Shown: in pieces, positions 12,621-22,187 of the stretch
Layout: every line of letters begins with the position of its first letter
Position numbering within the stretch: the stretch's first letter is position 1
Assembly (NCBI RefSeq): GCF_003144115.1
Contig: NW_020312005.1
Coordinates: 740,391 to 804,390, forward strand
Direction of reading: 5' to 3'
Length of the DNA stretch: 64,000 nucleotides
From: Tilletiopsis washingtonensis
Lineage: Eukaryota > Basidiomycota > Exobasidiomycetes > Entylomatales
The notes under the pieces: model-generated
The model's input: the letters and a program-made list of their open reading frames with translations, nothing else
Told to the model about the DNA's origin: nothing
Databases searched by the model: none
Translations under genes and position numbers: made by a program

Positions 12621-13010
12621 TGCATGCCCCTCGCCGAATGCGTCGCCGCGGTTCCTCTTCCTCTATCTTAACGCTCCTTCCGGATCTGGACACGAATCTC
12701 CCTCTGCTTGCCTCTCCTTCCTGCCCACATCGACGCCGCGGCCCCTTGCATCGCCCGCCTTACGACGCCGCTCTTGGCACCACCCTCGCTCCTCTCCCTC
12801 CCGTCCGAGCGCACGCGTCGGTAGCTATACCCCTCTCCGCATCACTCTCACGTCCTTCATGCCCCGCGCGTGTGTCTTTTCCATCCCAGTGCCTCCCTTT
12901 CTTGGCTGCGCGGCTGCTCCAGCAATCAGAATGATGACTAGTACTTTGATAGTTCCGGCGGACATTCTGTTTGTGAGAGCAAGAGATGGTGCAGACAGAC
13001 TGCGAGCCGT
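12621..13010. other. Convergent intergenic region
   Basis: 390 bp between the P4-ATPase stop and the stop of the minus-strand membrane-protein gene. It is pyrimidine-rich, then AT-richer around 12930-12990, as expected for two facing 3' UTRs. No coding exon seen. Confidence 0.6.
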
Positions 13011-14485
13011 TCACTCGTCCTTGAGGCCGAGACGTGCACGCTCGGCGAGGTGCTCGCGCCTGCGCCAGGGGACCGGTCAGCTCCGCGGGCCAGTCTGCCG
13101 CAGACTTGACTCACCGGCGGAAGTAGAGCGCGAACGCCGCTCCAGGGCCAAGGGTGAGCAGGCCCATGAGGCCAAAGATCTGCCAGCAGGCGGTCAGGAC
13201 ACGGACGCGGCAGCACCAAAGGCGTGACACACCTCCTCGAAGAAGAAGCGGCGGTGGTGCACACGCTCGCCCGTCGCCTTGACGCGCGCCTCGTCGGCGT
13301 ACGAGTCGATGAGCACCATGAGGTACGCCGCCACCATGCCGCCGATCATGTCGAGCGTGAGCACGTGGTAGCCTGCGCAGTGACGAGTCAGCACTGCGCC
13401 GCACTGCCGTCTCCGGGCCGCCACGCACCGTCGTGCGTGAAGCCGCCGCGGCGCCAGGCAGCGAGCACCACGGGCCCGTACTTGTACACGCCCGCCCACC
13501 ACGGCGCAATGAGCAGCACACTGAGCAGGCGGTACGAGTCGGCGGCGGCGGCGCGCGGCTTGTCGCTCTGCCGCGACAGAGGCAAGAAGAACAAGATAAC
13601 GTAGAGGAGCGGGTATGCTTGAAAGACGACGTTGGGCAGGAGGAAATTGCCCGAGTCCGGGCCCGTCGACGGCAGGAGCATCGGCAGGAAGGTGAGTGCG
13701 GTGAGCAGCGTCGTCGTCGTGCCCGTGTGCACGGCCCAGCGCGCGGGCGAGGGCAGCGGGTGGATGTCGACGGTCTTCTTGCTCGTCTGTTGAGGTGAGG
13801 TCAGCCTGGAGCAGCACCTGTGGAGCCGAGGCCAGGCTGCACGGACGCAGCACACAGCGCAAGCCATCGGGCGCATGCGCTGCCGCAGCACACAGCCCAC
13901 CCCAGCGCGCCAGGCCGGCACTCACCTCCTGCCAGCGCGTGTAGGCGTACACGGGCACCCAGAGGATGTTGGACGCGGCGCCGATGAGGATGACCTGCCC
14001 GAGCGCGGCGCTGAGGGCAAAGAGGGCGGGGTGCAGCAGCGCGTGGCGGCCCTGCTTGAGGCTCTCGAGCGTCTGGAAGGTGATGAGCGGCGCAAAGACG
14101 GAGGCGAGGATGAGAATGAGCTGGCAACGGTGCAGCAGGGCGCGTGGCGGAAAGGCGTCAGTGCGGGTGTCGGGAGCAGTGCCACGCATCAGCCACGCAC
14201 GCCATCGGCCCTGGGCAGCCTCAGCATGTCCCGGAAGAAGAACACTAGCGAGCCAAAGATCCGCCCTGCCTCGTTTTCGGGCCACGCACCCGGCGCCACG
14301 CCGATGTCGCGGTACAGCGCCGGCGTGTCGAGGTGCGCGAGCTGCGCGTAGAAGTCGCCAGGGTTAATAAAGTTGAAGGCTAGATGACGCAATGTCAGGC
14401 CGAAGACGATGGCAAAGGCGCCGAGAAAAGCGAGCGGCGCCGTCGGGCGCGGCACTGCGGCGGGCAGCTCGGAGAGGCGGGCCAT
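13011..14485 (-). CDS. Unrecognised multi-pass membrane protein
   Basis: Not assigned to a family. Exons 14485-14201, 14120-13926, 13786-13429, 13372-13233, 13179-13115 and 13059-13011 join in frame to 363 aa. Hydrophobic segments are visible near the N-terminus (FLGAFAIVFGLTLRHLAF), in exon 2 (LILILASVFAPLITF and a VILIGAASNILWVPVYAY stretch), in exon 3 (around LLTALTFLPMLL, YVILFFLPL, LLSVLLIAPWWAGVY), in exon 4 (TLDMIGGMVAAYLMVLI) and in exon 5 (IFGLMGLLTLGPGAAFALYF). That makes about 7-8 spans with a short charged C-terminal tail (REHLAERARLGLKDE). All six exons keep one frame with good splice signals, which supports a real gene. No catalytic motif is evident. It faces the symporter gene across 398 bp. 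Confidence 0.75.
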
Positions 14486-14883
14486 GCTGGGCGCGGTGGA
14501 GGTTTGTTTTGGAGTCGTTTTACCCAGCAAGAAGCCGTGCGGCTTATGAGGCTGGTGAACGAGAGAGTATTGACGGTGAGGTGGTAGCGAGGGTAGGTGG
14601 AAGCGACGCGCGCCCGTGGTGGTAGGAGGTGTCGGTGTGGGGAAGCGAGCGGGCCGCTGCGGCTGCTTTCAGGCGGAGGCGCACCGGCTCGCCTTTATCC
14701 GGCGCGGCGCGTGCGGTGCCCGAGTGCCGAGGCAGTCACGTGTGCTCCCGACGCGGTCACCGAGCTGCCGTGCAAACTCGCTTCTCACGGGTGCAGCCGG
14801 CAATCACCTGGCTCTGCGCTCGCACGCTTCTGCGCCCTGCTCCCCACCACCCCATTCCCCACACCCCGCACCCGCCGCCCGCC
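14486..14883. promoter_or_regulatory. Divergent promoter region, membrane protein / symporter
   Basis: 398 bp between opposed start codons. A C-rich run (CCCCACCACCCCATTCCCCAC) precedes the symporter ATG. No coding exon or nameable site found. Confidence 0.55.
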
Positions 14884-17400
14884 ATGCTCGCCGTCTCGCA
14901 GGGCAACGCGCTCGTCTACTCGACGCTCTGCGCCTTCATGCTCGTCGGCCTCTTTGCCGGCTACCGCACGCAGAACGCCACGCAGTTCCTCAGCGGCCTG
15001 CGCACCCAGAGCGGTGAGTGGCGCGCGCCGGCGCCGGCAGGCGGCACAGGATAGTGCAGGGAGAGAAGGGCGGCCGCAGGAGGGTCGTGGCAGTCATAGG
15101 CCGGTGCTGCTCGACGCCGGAGCGTGGATTTGCATCTGCAGCACGGTCGACTGTGCCTCTTCTGTCCCAGCACTGCGCCGCACACCTGCGCACGTCTCGC
15201 TCACACCCGCCGCACCCAGCCTTCCCGCTGGCGCTCAACTGGATCGCAAGCAGTTAGTTCAGCCCGCGCCCATGCGCCGCACCCGACGCCGCCCGCTCTT
15301 CTAAGTCGCAGCATGCCTCGCTCTCTCCGCACGGTAATGTACCATCTCCCTGCTGTTCAACTCCACCCTGCACACGGCGGCGCGCCGTGGTCACCTCGCG
15401 TGGCCACGGCGCGTGCGTCGCTGCGGGCCTGGGCACTACAAGCTACGGGTGCTGAGGACTGACTGGGCTGCACCGGCGCTGCAAGTGCGCGCCGGCGAGG
15501 GCCCGTGTCGTCCGAGGCTGAGATTATACCGTCCACCGCTCGGTGCGCGCCGTGCTGCCGGCGGCAACGCCGGCGCGGGCACGCACCACATGAGCTGGTT
15601 ACCACCGGATCGAGACAATGCTCGCGACGGGAAGCTGCCCCCCTCTCCTCCTCGCTCCTGCCATGCGAGGCGCGCCTTGTCCAAGGCGCCAGTGCCCGTC
15701 TCATGCCTGCCCCCCTCACAGACATGTCTTCGTCGCTCTTCTTTGCGTACCCGCAGATTGCCGTGATCCCCAACTCGGGCATTCTGGGCCTGACGGCGTA
15801 CGCCTTTGCCACCGTTGTGCCGCTCTGGGCGTTCGCCCTGCTCGGTCCGTTCATGCGCCGCGTCTGCCCCGAGGGCTTCACCATGGCGCAGTATGTGCGC
15901 GTGCGCTTCGGCTGGCCCGTCGGTGTCCTCCTCGCCGTGATCGTGAGTCTGCCGCTTGCCAGCCCCCGTCTGCCGTCGCTGACGACGTGGCCCTGCAGTT
16001 CTGCGGCTTCATGCTGTGCTTCATGATCGTCGAGCTCAACACGTACGGCTCTGTGGTGAACCTGCTCGGCGGCGTCAACTCGACGGTCGCCGCGCTCGTC
16101 GTGGCGATCATCACGACGATCTGTGCGTGCCGCACGCCGCGCGCCGCTGCCTTGTCCGCGCGCTCACTCTGCCCGCACAGACACCGCCTACGGCGGCTTC
16201 AAGGCGTCGCTGTGGACGGACAACGTGCAGGCCATCGTGATCATGATCTTCATCATCATCGGCGGCGCCGCGATCGGCACGCGCATCGAGATCAGCCAGG
16301 AGCGCATCGACTCGAGCGGCCTGCTGACGGCGAACCGCTTTGGCGGCCAGCTGTTCTTCATCCTGCCTGCGGCGCTCATCTTCAGCCAGATGTTCAACCA
16401 GGGTGCGTGGCGCCGCGCGCTCGCCTCTTGCCGTCGCTGACGTCGGCTCTACAGGCTTCTGGCAGCGCACCTTTGCGTCGAAGAACAACAAGACGCTCTA
16501 CCTCTCCGTCGGCCTGGCCACACTGCCGCTCTTTGCCATCTGCTTCCTCGTCGGCATGACGGGCCCGCTTGCGCAGTGGGCCGGCCTCTTCGACGGCGTC
16601 ACCGCCGAGGACGACGGCTCGAGCAACTTCTTCTACATCATCGCCACGCTGCCCAACTGGGTGCAGGGCCTCGTGCTCGTGCTTGCCGGCGCACTCACGA
16701 GCTCGGCGTACGACACGCTGCAGAGTGCCCAGATCAGCACCATCCAGAACGACGTCTGTGAGTTACGGTCTCGGCGGCCCACGTCGGCCGCGCACTGACT
16801 GTGGCGCACAGTCATGGGCCGCGTGAACCTGTGGTGGTGCCGTCTGATCCTCCTGGCAATCAACGTGCCCGCCGTCGTGCTTGCCGTGCGCAACGTCGAC
16901 ATTCTGCAGGTGTTCCTGATCGCCGATCTTGGCGCCGCTGCCGTCCTGCCCGGCACGCTTCTCGGCCTCATCCCTTCGCTTCACTTCCTCAACGGCCTGG
17001 ACGTGTGAGTGGTCCTGCGCCTGTGATTCACTGCCTGTTGCTCACCCCCTCCTGTCATAGCTTCGTCGGTGGCTGCGGCGGCTTCTTCACCGTCTTCGCT
17101 GCGGGCAGCGTCTACTACCGCGATGCCGTGCAGGGCGGCAAGCTCATTGCGCTGCCGCTCGGCCTCTACGTGGGCGGCGACGACTACTCGGTGCTGCTGG
17201 CCTTCTTTGCTGCGCCGCTCGGCTCGCTGGGCTTCACCCTCGCCTCGGCGGGCGTGCGCATTGGCTTCATGTGGCTGCTCGCCAAGCGCCGCGGCGAGCC
17301 CTTTGTCCTGGAGCGCCGCACCTGGAACGCTGCCGAGTTCGCGCTGCCCGAGGACCGCCCGGCCGTGGACTCGCGCGACGACAGCGTCAAGGATGCCTAG
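14884..17400 (+). CDS. Sodium:solute symporter (SSS) family transporter, possibly urea-type
   Basis: Plasma-membrane or organelle cotransporter of the SSS superfamily; substrate not determinable, and fungal urea permease (DUR3-like) proteins are the nearest group I know. Exons 14884-15013, 15220-15252, 15722-15942, 15999-16122, 16181-16402, 16455-16757, 16812-17004 and 17061-17400 give 521 aa with about 12 hydrophobic spans. Family-like stretches include the ALNWIASNM join across exons 2 and 3 (N, W and S near the predicted ion site), YTAYGGFKASLWTDNVQ (the conserved gGl.av..TD.vQ segment) and GALTSSAYDTLQSAQ. The exon 2-3 intron is 469 nt, much longer than the others, and begins GTTAGT, so a missed small exon is possible there. 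The C-terminal tail is acidic and short. Shorter than plant or yeast DUR3 (about 700 aa). Confidence 0.85.
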
Positions 17401-17611
17401 GCCCGCACGCCATCACCTGCTTTCGCGGCTTTGCTGCAGCGCTGTGGAAGCGCAACCCCTTCAATCTTACACTCCCCAACACTACGCGCGTCTCCCCCGT
17501 GACCAAGACTCCCTGTGACAGATGCATTGAGGCAATAGATGCAGATGCAGTCGAGACCGTCTCCTTGCTGCCGGAGTTGGGCCCATGCCCGGCGTCGCCG
17601 CGCATCATGCG

Positions 17612-18602
17612 CTAAGCCACGTTGCCTGCCGCGCCGTACTGGTGGAGCACCATGTCAGAACGTGGCCCCAGCTGCTCGGCTACCGTGGCGCCACTCACGT
17701 TGGGCGGCTGCACACTCGCGACGGGCGCGGCGCCGTCGACGGCGACGTACTGGCCGGAGCCGATGTACATGTACTGGCCCTGTCCGAACTCCTCCTCGGC
17801 CTTCATCTGCTTGTAGATCTGCGGGTGCGGCGCGGCAGGGTGAGCTGGAGACGCAAGCACACACCGCGGTGGCGGCGGCACGACTGACCAGCCAGAAGGC
17901 GTGGATGTGGCCGGGAATGTAGCCGAGCAGCGTGAGACAGATCTGTAGGGAGTGGTCAGCGGCGGTGGTGGAGAGAGAGCAGAAGTAGCATGAGCATCAA
18001 CACTGGCAGCAGCGGTCGCAGCAGCTAGTAGCACCGGCAGCAGCATCGCCAGTGACGTTGCCGAACGACGACATCACCGGCGGCCACTGCCGTTCGGCGG
18101 CAGTATCGTTGGGTACCGCAACATGGCTCTGCATCCTTATCGCTGCTCGGCCGTGCCGCTCAGCAACGGGCTGCAGTGCCGCACAGCAGCGCTGCACGAC
18201 AGCCTCGCTCCGCACAGCAGCGCTGCACGACAGCCTCGCTCCGCAGCATCACCCCCCATTGCCGTGAAGCACTGCTCTGCAGCGCCGAGCGACAACACCG
18301 CGCGGTGGCACTTGTCCCAGGGCGACAGCGCCGCACGCCTCCGCAGCGCCGCTCAATACCGTCTAGCGCCTCGCAGCACGTCCGGCGTCGTCCCTCTACA
18401 GCTGTGCAGTGTCAAGCACCCTCGCACTCCTGCACGCGGCACCCGTTCCTCTGCCGCGCCCCTACCCCCCTCCTGCCCGCGCATCGCCCCCACGCACGTT
18501 GATGAGCATGTCGCACGAGCAGCAGCCGGCGACAAAGGCGGCGGCGGCGGGCGGGAAGAGGATGGCGACGAGGCAGAGGAGGATGTCGGACGCCTTGACC
18601 AT
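17612..18602 (-). CDS. PMP3: PMP3/Ric1-type small hydrophobic stress-response protein with extended C-terminus
   Basis: Small two-span plasma-membrane proteolipid of the UPF0057 family, which affects membrane potential and salt tolerance in yeast. Exons 18602-18498, 17942-17889 and 17818-17612 give 121 aa. The family core is clear: MVKASDILLCLVAILFPPAA, CSCDMLIN, then ICLTLLGYIPGHIHAFWL and IYKQMKAEEE. The canonical protein is about 55 residues. This one adds about 60 polar residues after IYKQ (Gly/Tyr/Val/Pro-rich, ending HQYGAAGNVA), as many filamentous-fungal homologues do. Intron 1 is 555 nt, by far the longest here relative to the gene, and contains a perfect 31-bp tandem duplication. 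The donor of intron 2 is GTCAGT. Confidence 0.92.
18180..18241. repeat. Perfect 31-bp tandem duplication inside the PMP3 intron
   Basis: Two identical 31-base units, 18180-18210 and 18211-18241, beginning CGCACAGCAGCGCTGCACGA. A partial third start (CCGCAGCATC) follows. The surrounding intron is rich in GCAGCGCTGCACG-like words. Confidence 0.92.
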
Positions 18603-19459
18603 GCTGGGCAGCGACGAGAGGGGGAGAGGAGAAAAGAGTGGGTGGAGGCAAGAGGAGGGCGGGAGACAGAGGCAGCGGCAGGGTGTGGAGGCGTGCGGAC
18701 GGCGCTCTGCTGCTGCCGGTGCGCAGCACAGCCGGCTGCGCATCGCGATGCATCTCGCACCCGCATCAACACGTGGCTGCGCGTCGGCCGTAAGCTGAGA
18801 AGCATCGAGCAGCTGGGCCTCGCTGCACCCCCGCGGCTTCAGCAGCGCCGCGGCAGCAGTCCGTCGACCGTCGCATCTGCGGGACAAGAACATAGGATGG
18901 TGCCGGCGAGGAGAGGCTCGAGGTCAACGGGAGCATGCTGCTGCGAGGTGCGCTGCTGTGTGCGCCTGCAGGCACACCGCTGCCGCCGGCGAGCCCCTGA
19001 CCGCGCGCACCGCCGCGGCCGCCGCGCAGACTCCGCGACAGCGCCGCCGCGCCTGCCTCTCGCTCCCGTAGGCGCCGCCCGGGCAGGCGCAACCACGCTC
19101 GATGCCGATCTCTGCGCTGTTGAGGATGGCCGCACAAGGCACTGGCGGCAGATGCAGCGCCGAGCGAGGGCGTGAGCCTGTTGCTGCTGCCCGCGTGCGG
19201 CGACGCTGAGCCGCCGGCGCAGCTCGCCCGCCGCGACGCCGCCGCGCCCCTCGGCCGCCAGATCACGCGCGGCTGCGCTGCGTCAGCACCGCGTGACCGC
19301 CTCGCTGTGCTGTGTGTGCTCCACCGCGCGCCCGAGCCTCATCTTCCTCCCGCACCACCACCACCCACTCGACTGCTGTGCCTGCCGCAGCACCGCGCCG
19401 CGCCGCTCTCCACCCTCACCCTCTGCCGCACACGGCACACCCGCCACCTGCGCGCCGCC
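18603..19459. promoter_or_regulatory. Divergent promoter region, PMP3 / bZIP factor
   Basis: 857 bp between opposed ATGs. It starts purine-rich on the plus strand (18600-18690, GA-rich) and ends C-rich before the bZIP ATG. No supported coding exon. Confidence 0.55.
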
Positions 19460-21033
19460 ATGGCCTCCGTCGACGTCGCCGTGCCCGCCGCGCCCTCGTC
19501 GCCCGCGCCCTGGGCTGCGCTCTCCTTCGACGACTTCCTCACCTTCCCTGCGCCCTCGCCGGCCCCGACACCGGCGGCGCTGCCGTCTGCGCCGCCTGCT
19601 GCTGCCGCTGCTGCCGCCGCCGCACCGGCCCCCGCGCCGTCGCCGCGCCGCAGCGCCGCCGTGGCGCCCAGCTCGGCGGCCACCGTGCAGGTCGCCGGCA
19701 CGCCGCCGGGCGCCACGGGCCCGCCGCCGCCGCCCGGCTCTGCGCCCGAGGTGCTCTTCGTGAGTGGTGCCGCTGCCTGGGCGCTGCTGGACCATCGCAC
19801 TGACTCGCACACCCTCGCGCAGCGCTACTATCTCGCCGCCGAGCTGCGCCGCATCGGCTCGTCGGCCGACGACCACATCATCGAGAAGTACGTGGCACAG
19901 CACTACTCGTCGATCAGCAAGAAGGCCGCCGCGCCCGTCGCATCGTCGTCGTCGACGGCTTCCGCGGCGCACGCACCCGTCGCCCAGCCCACGCTCAACT
20001 ACGAGCCCTACCGCCGCGCGCCGTCGCCGCCCGCGCCCTCGTTCGCCCACGCCCAGGCGTTCCGCGATGCGACGCCGCCGTCGCCCGAGGCGTTCCTCGA
20101 CCCGCACTCCCTCGTGCTGCCGCCGCCCGCGCTCGCGACGCTGCCGCAGCAGAGCTCGACGGTCGGCGTGCACGAGCCCTTCACCGTGACGCGCGCGCCC
20201 ATCGTGCCCTCGTCGAACGCGTCCGGCAGCTACAGCAAGAGCCGCCGCGCCGCCGACGCAATGTCCGAGGACTCGTCCGACGGCGGCCAGTCGGAAGACG
20301 ACGACGAGGACGACAAGGCCTCGTTTGCGCACCTCGGCTCGAACACCGGCGGCCGCGGCACGTTGAGCGCCGCGGCGATGCTGCGCCCCAGCCCCGAAGA
20401 GTACCGCAAGCTCAGCTCCAAGGAAAAGCGTCAGCTGCGCAACAAGATCAGCGCCCGCAACTTCCGCACGCGCAGGAAGGGTGAGTCGTGCCTCGAGCCC
20501 GTCCGCGTCTGTCCAGCGGCTGTTGTGCCGAGCTGCTGTCCAAACTTCGAGCTGCACGCCGCCGTTCCGGACGGGTCTCTTTCCGTCACCATACTGACTC
20601 TGCGCTCATTGCAGAGCATATCACTGCGCTCGAGTCTGAGCTCTCCGACCGCGACTCGATCATCGCCGGCCTGCGCGCGCAGCTGTCGCAGCTGAGCGTC
20701 GCCAACGCGTCGCTGACCGAGGAGGTGCGCACGCTCAAGCGCACCCAGCTCTCGGCCACAGACGTGAGCCGCATTCTCGAGGCGCTGCAGAAGAGCACCG
20801 GCGTGGCCCTGCCGGCCGGCGCGGCGCCAGCGTCGGACGATCAGGCCATGTTCGCCTCGTCGTCGAACCCGGCCAGCCGGCCGAGCACGCCCACCAGCCC
20901 GCGCCCCGGCCTGCGCCGCAACGAGAGCTCGCTGCTCAACACGCGCAAGGACGTCGGTCCGGCGGCGGCCTCCAAGAGCTTCTGGGGCGGCCGCAGCGCC
21001 GCGCAGGGCAGCGCGCTCGTCGCCGCCAGCTGA
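19460..21033 (+). CDS. bZIP transcription factor
   Basis: Nuclear DNA-binding protein. Exons 19460-20480 and 20615-21033 give 479 aa. The bZIP basic region EEYRKLSSKEKRQLRNKISARNFRTRRK ends exon 1, with the N-x2-SARNF-R signature at NKISARNFR. The split codon G|AG continues into EHITALESELSDRD, and the leucine-zipper heptads run through about LRAQLSQL...LTEEVRTLK in exon 2. The DNA-binding domain is thus interrupted by the 134-nt intron exactly at the basic region/zipper border. The N-terminal half is Ala/Pro/Ser-rich; an acidic patch (SEDSSDGGQSEDDDEDDK) precedes the basic region. The C-terminal tail is Ser/Pro/Arg-rich. I cannot assign it to a named regulator. Confidence 0.92.
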
Positions 21034-21079
21034 TGGCGCACCTGCATCGTCACGCCATTGCCACCATTCCGAAGCACGA

Positions 21080-21096
21080 CTCTCTCTCTCTCTCTC
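21080..21096. repeat. CT dinucleotide microsatellite
   Basis: Uninterrupted CT alternation of 17 bases, 47 bp after the bZIP stop codon. Confidence 0.9.
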
Positions 21097-21248
21097 GGTA
21101 CATTTGCCTGTCTGATAGCCCTTCCCCACATTCTTGTTACACCGTCCTGTCCTCTGCTGATCCGAGCACGCCGCGCCTACGCCCCGCGGCCTGCCTGTCG
21201 CGCCAGTGCTTGCCTGCCGGCTCCGTCACCCGGCCCACATACTTCTCT

Positions 21249-21268
21249 TCTCTCTCTCTCTCTCTCTC
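21249..21268. repeat. TC dinucleotide microsatellite
   Basis: Uninterrupted TC alternation of 20 bases preceded by CTTCTCT; second such tract in the same intergenic region. Confidence 0.9.
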
Positions 21269-21464
21269 GTCATCCTGTCGCCCATTCTGATACAATGTGA
21301 TCCGATTAACGCGCGAAAGCTGTTGTACAAATGTGTTTCCTCCGCGCCTGAGCGTCCCCAAGCCGCGCTCCTCCGAGTCGCCGGTGCCCTCCCCTCGAAG
21401 CGTCGTGCGGCGCGCCACCAGCGCTGCGTCGTCTGACCGCCGTCCTCTCGCCCCTGCTCGCGCG

Positions 21465-21794
21465 CTACCACCAGCCAGCCAGGCCGTGCTGCCCACCCGC
21501 CGCGCTCCAGTTGAGGCTGCTGGACTTGACCTGCGGCCAGTACCACGCCAGCGCGCCGCACGCCACGAGGAAGAGGGCGTCGAGCGTGAGGAGCGTGTAG
21601 GGGCTCCAGCGCGGCGCGGCCGCGGCGGGCACCTGTGTCTGTGCCTGCGGCGACGGTGCTGCGGCCCCGGGCGCCGCATCGGCGCTGCGAGTGGCCGTCT
21701 TGCTGTCCGAGCTGCCAAACATGCCGGCAATGGTCGGGTGCCCGACGGGCGGCGTGCCCGTGAAGCCGAGTGGGCAGCGCGGGGCGTCGGCCAT
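21465..21794 (-). CDS. Small single-span membrane protein, unrecognised
   Basis: A single-exon frame of 109 aa. It begins MADAPRCPLGFTGTPPVGHP, continues with a Ser/Ala/Pro/Gln-rich linker, and carries one clear hydrophobic span (TLLTLDALFLVACGALAWYW) near residues 70-90, followed by a short tail ending GLAGWW. The N-terminal RCPLGF contains a Cys-Pro dipeptide of the type seen in heme-regulatory motifs; whether it binds anything is unknown. The reading frame is clean, the ATG is the first Met of the conserved-looking part, and no splice sites are needed. I cannot name a family. Could be a tail-anchored-like organelle membrane protein. Confidence 0.55.
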   Translation of the reverse strand: MADAPRCPLGFTGTPPVGHPTIAGMFGSSDSKTATRSADAAPGAAAPSPQAQTQVPAAAAPRWSPYTLLTLDALFLVACGALAWYWPQVKSSSLNWSAAGGQHGLAGWW

Positions 21795-22187
21795 GCTGCG
21801 CGCGTGCTGCGGCGGCAAGCCGGGCAAGAGGCGCGCGGGCGGACGGGCGCGAGACGCTGCGTGCGTGAGTGAGGGGCGCTTGGCGGAGGAGTGGCGCAGC
21901 AGCCAGGCGAGAGCGACAGTGGAGAAGAGTCGGGCGTGAAGGGCTGGTGGAGAAGAGGCAAGGACGCTAGCCGCGCCGCCGGGCCGACGTCACGCAATAG
22001 CGCGCGCGCGCGCATTGCCGCGGCGCACGGCTGCGGAGCGCCCATCGGCTGAGCGGGCACGACACATAGCCTGACACTCCCAGACGCAGACGTCTGCTCA
22101 CGTGGGTGGGCAGCGCTGCCCGCTACTGAGCTGCAGCTCGGATCTCCTTGCACACGGGATGCCATTCGCTACGCAGCCTGTTCGGAC
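21795..22187. other. Intergenic region between two minus-strand genes
   Basis: 393 bp that should contain the 3' UTR of the ferredoxin fusion and the promoter of the small membrane protein. It holds an alternating GC run at 22000-22013. No gene seen. Confidence 0.5.

Larger units (their letters stand above)
21034..21464. other. Convergent intergenic region with two CT microsatellites
   Basis: 431 bp between facing 3' ends. It holds (CT)n tracts at 21080-21096 and 21249-21268. AT content is locally raised near 21290-21335. No gene seen. Confidence 0.6.
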
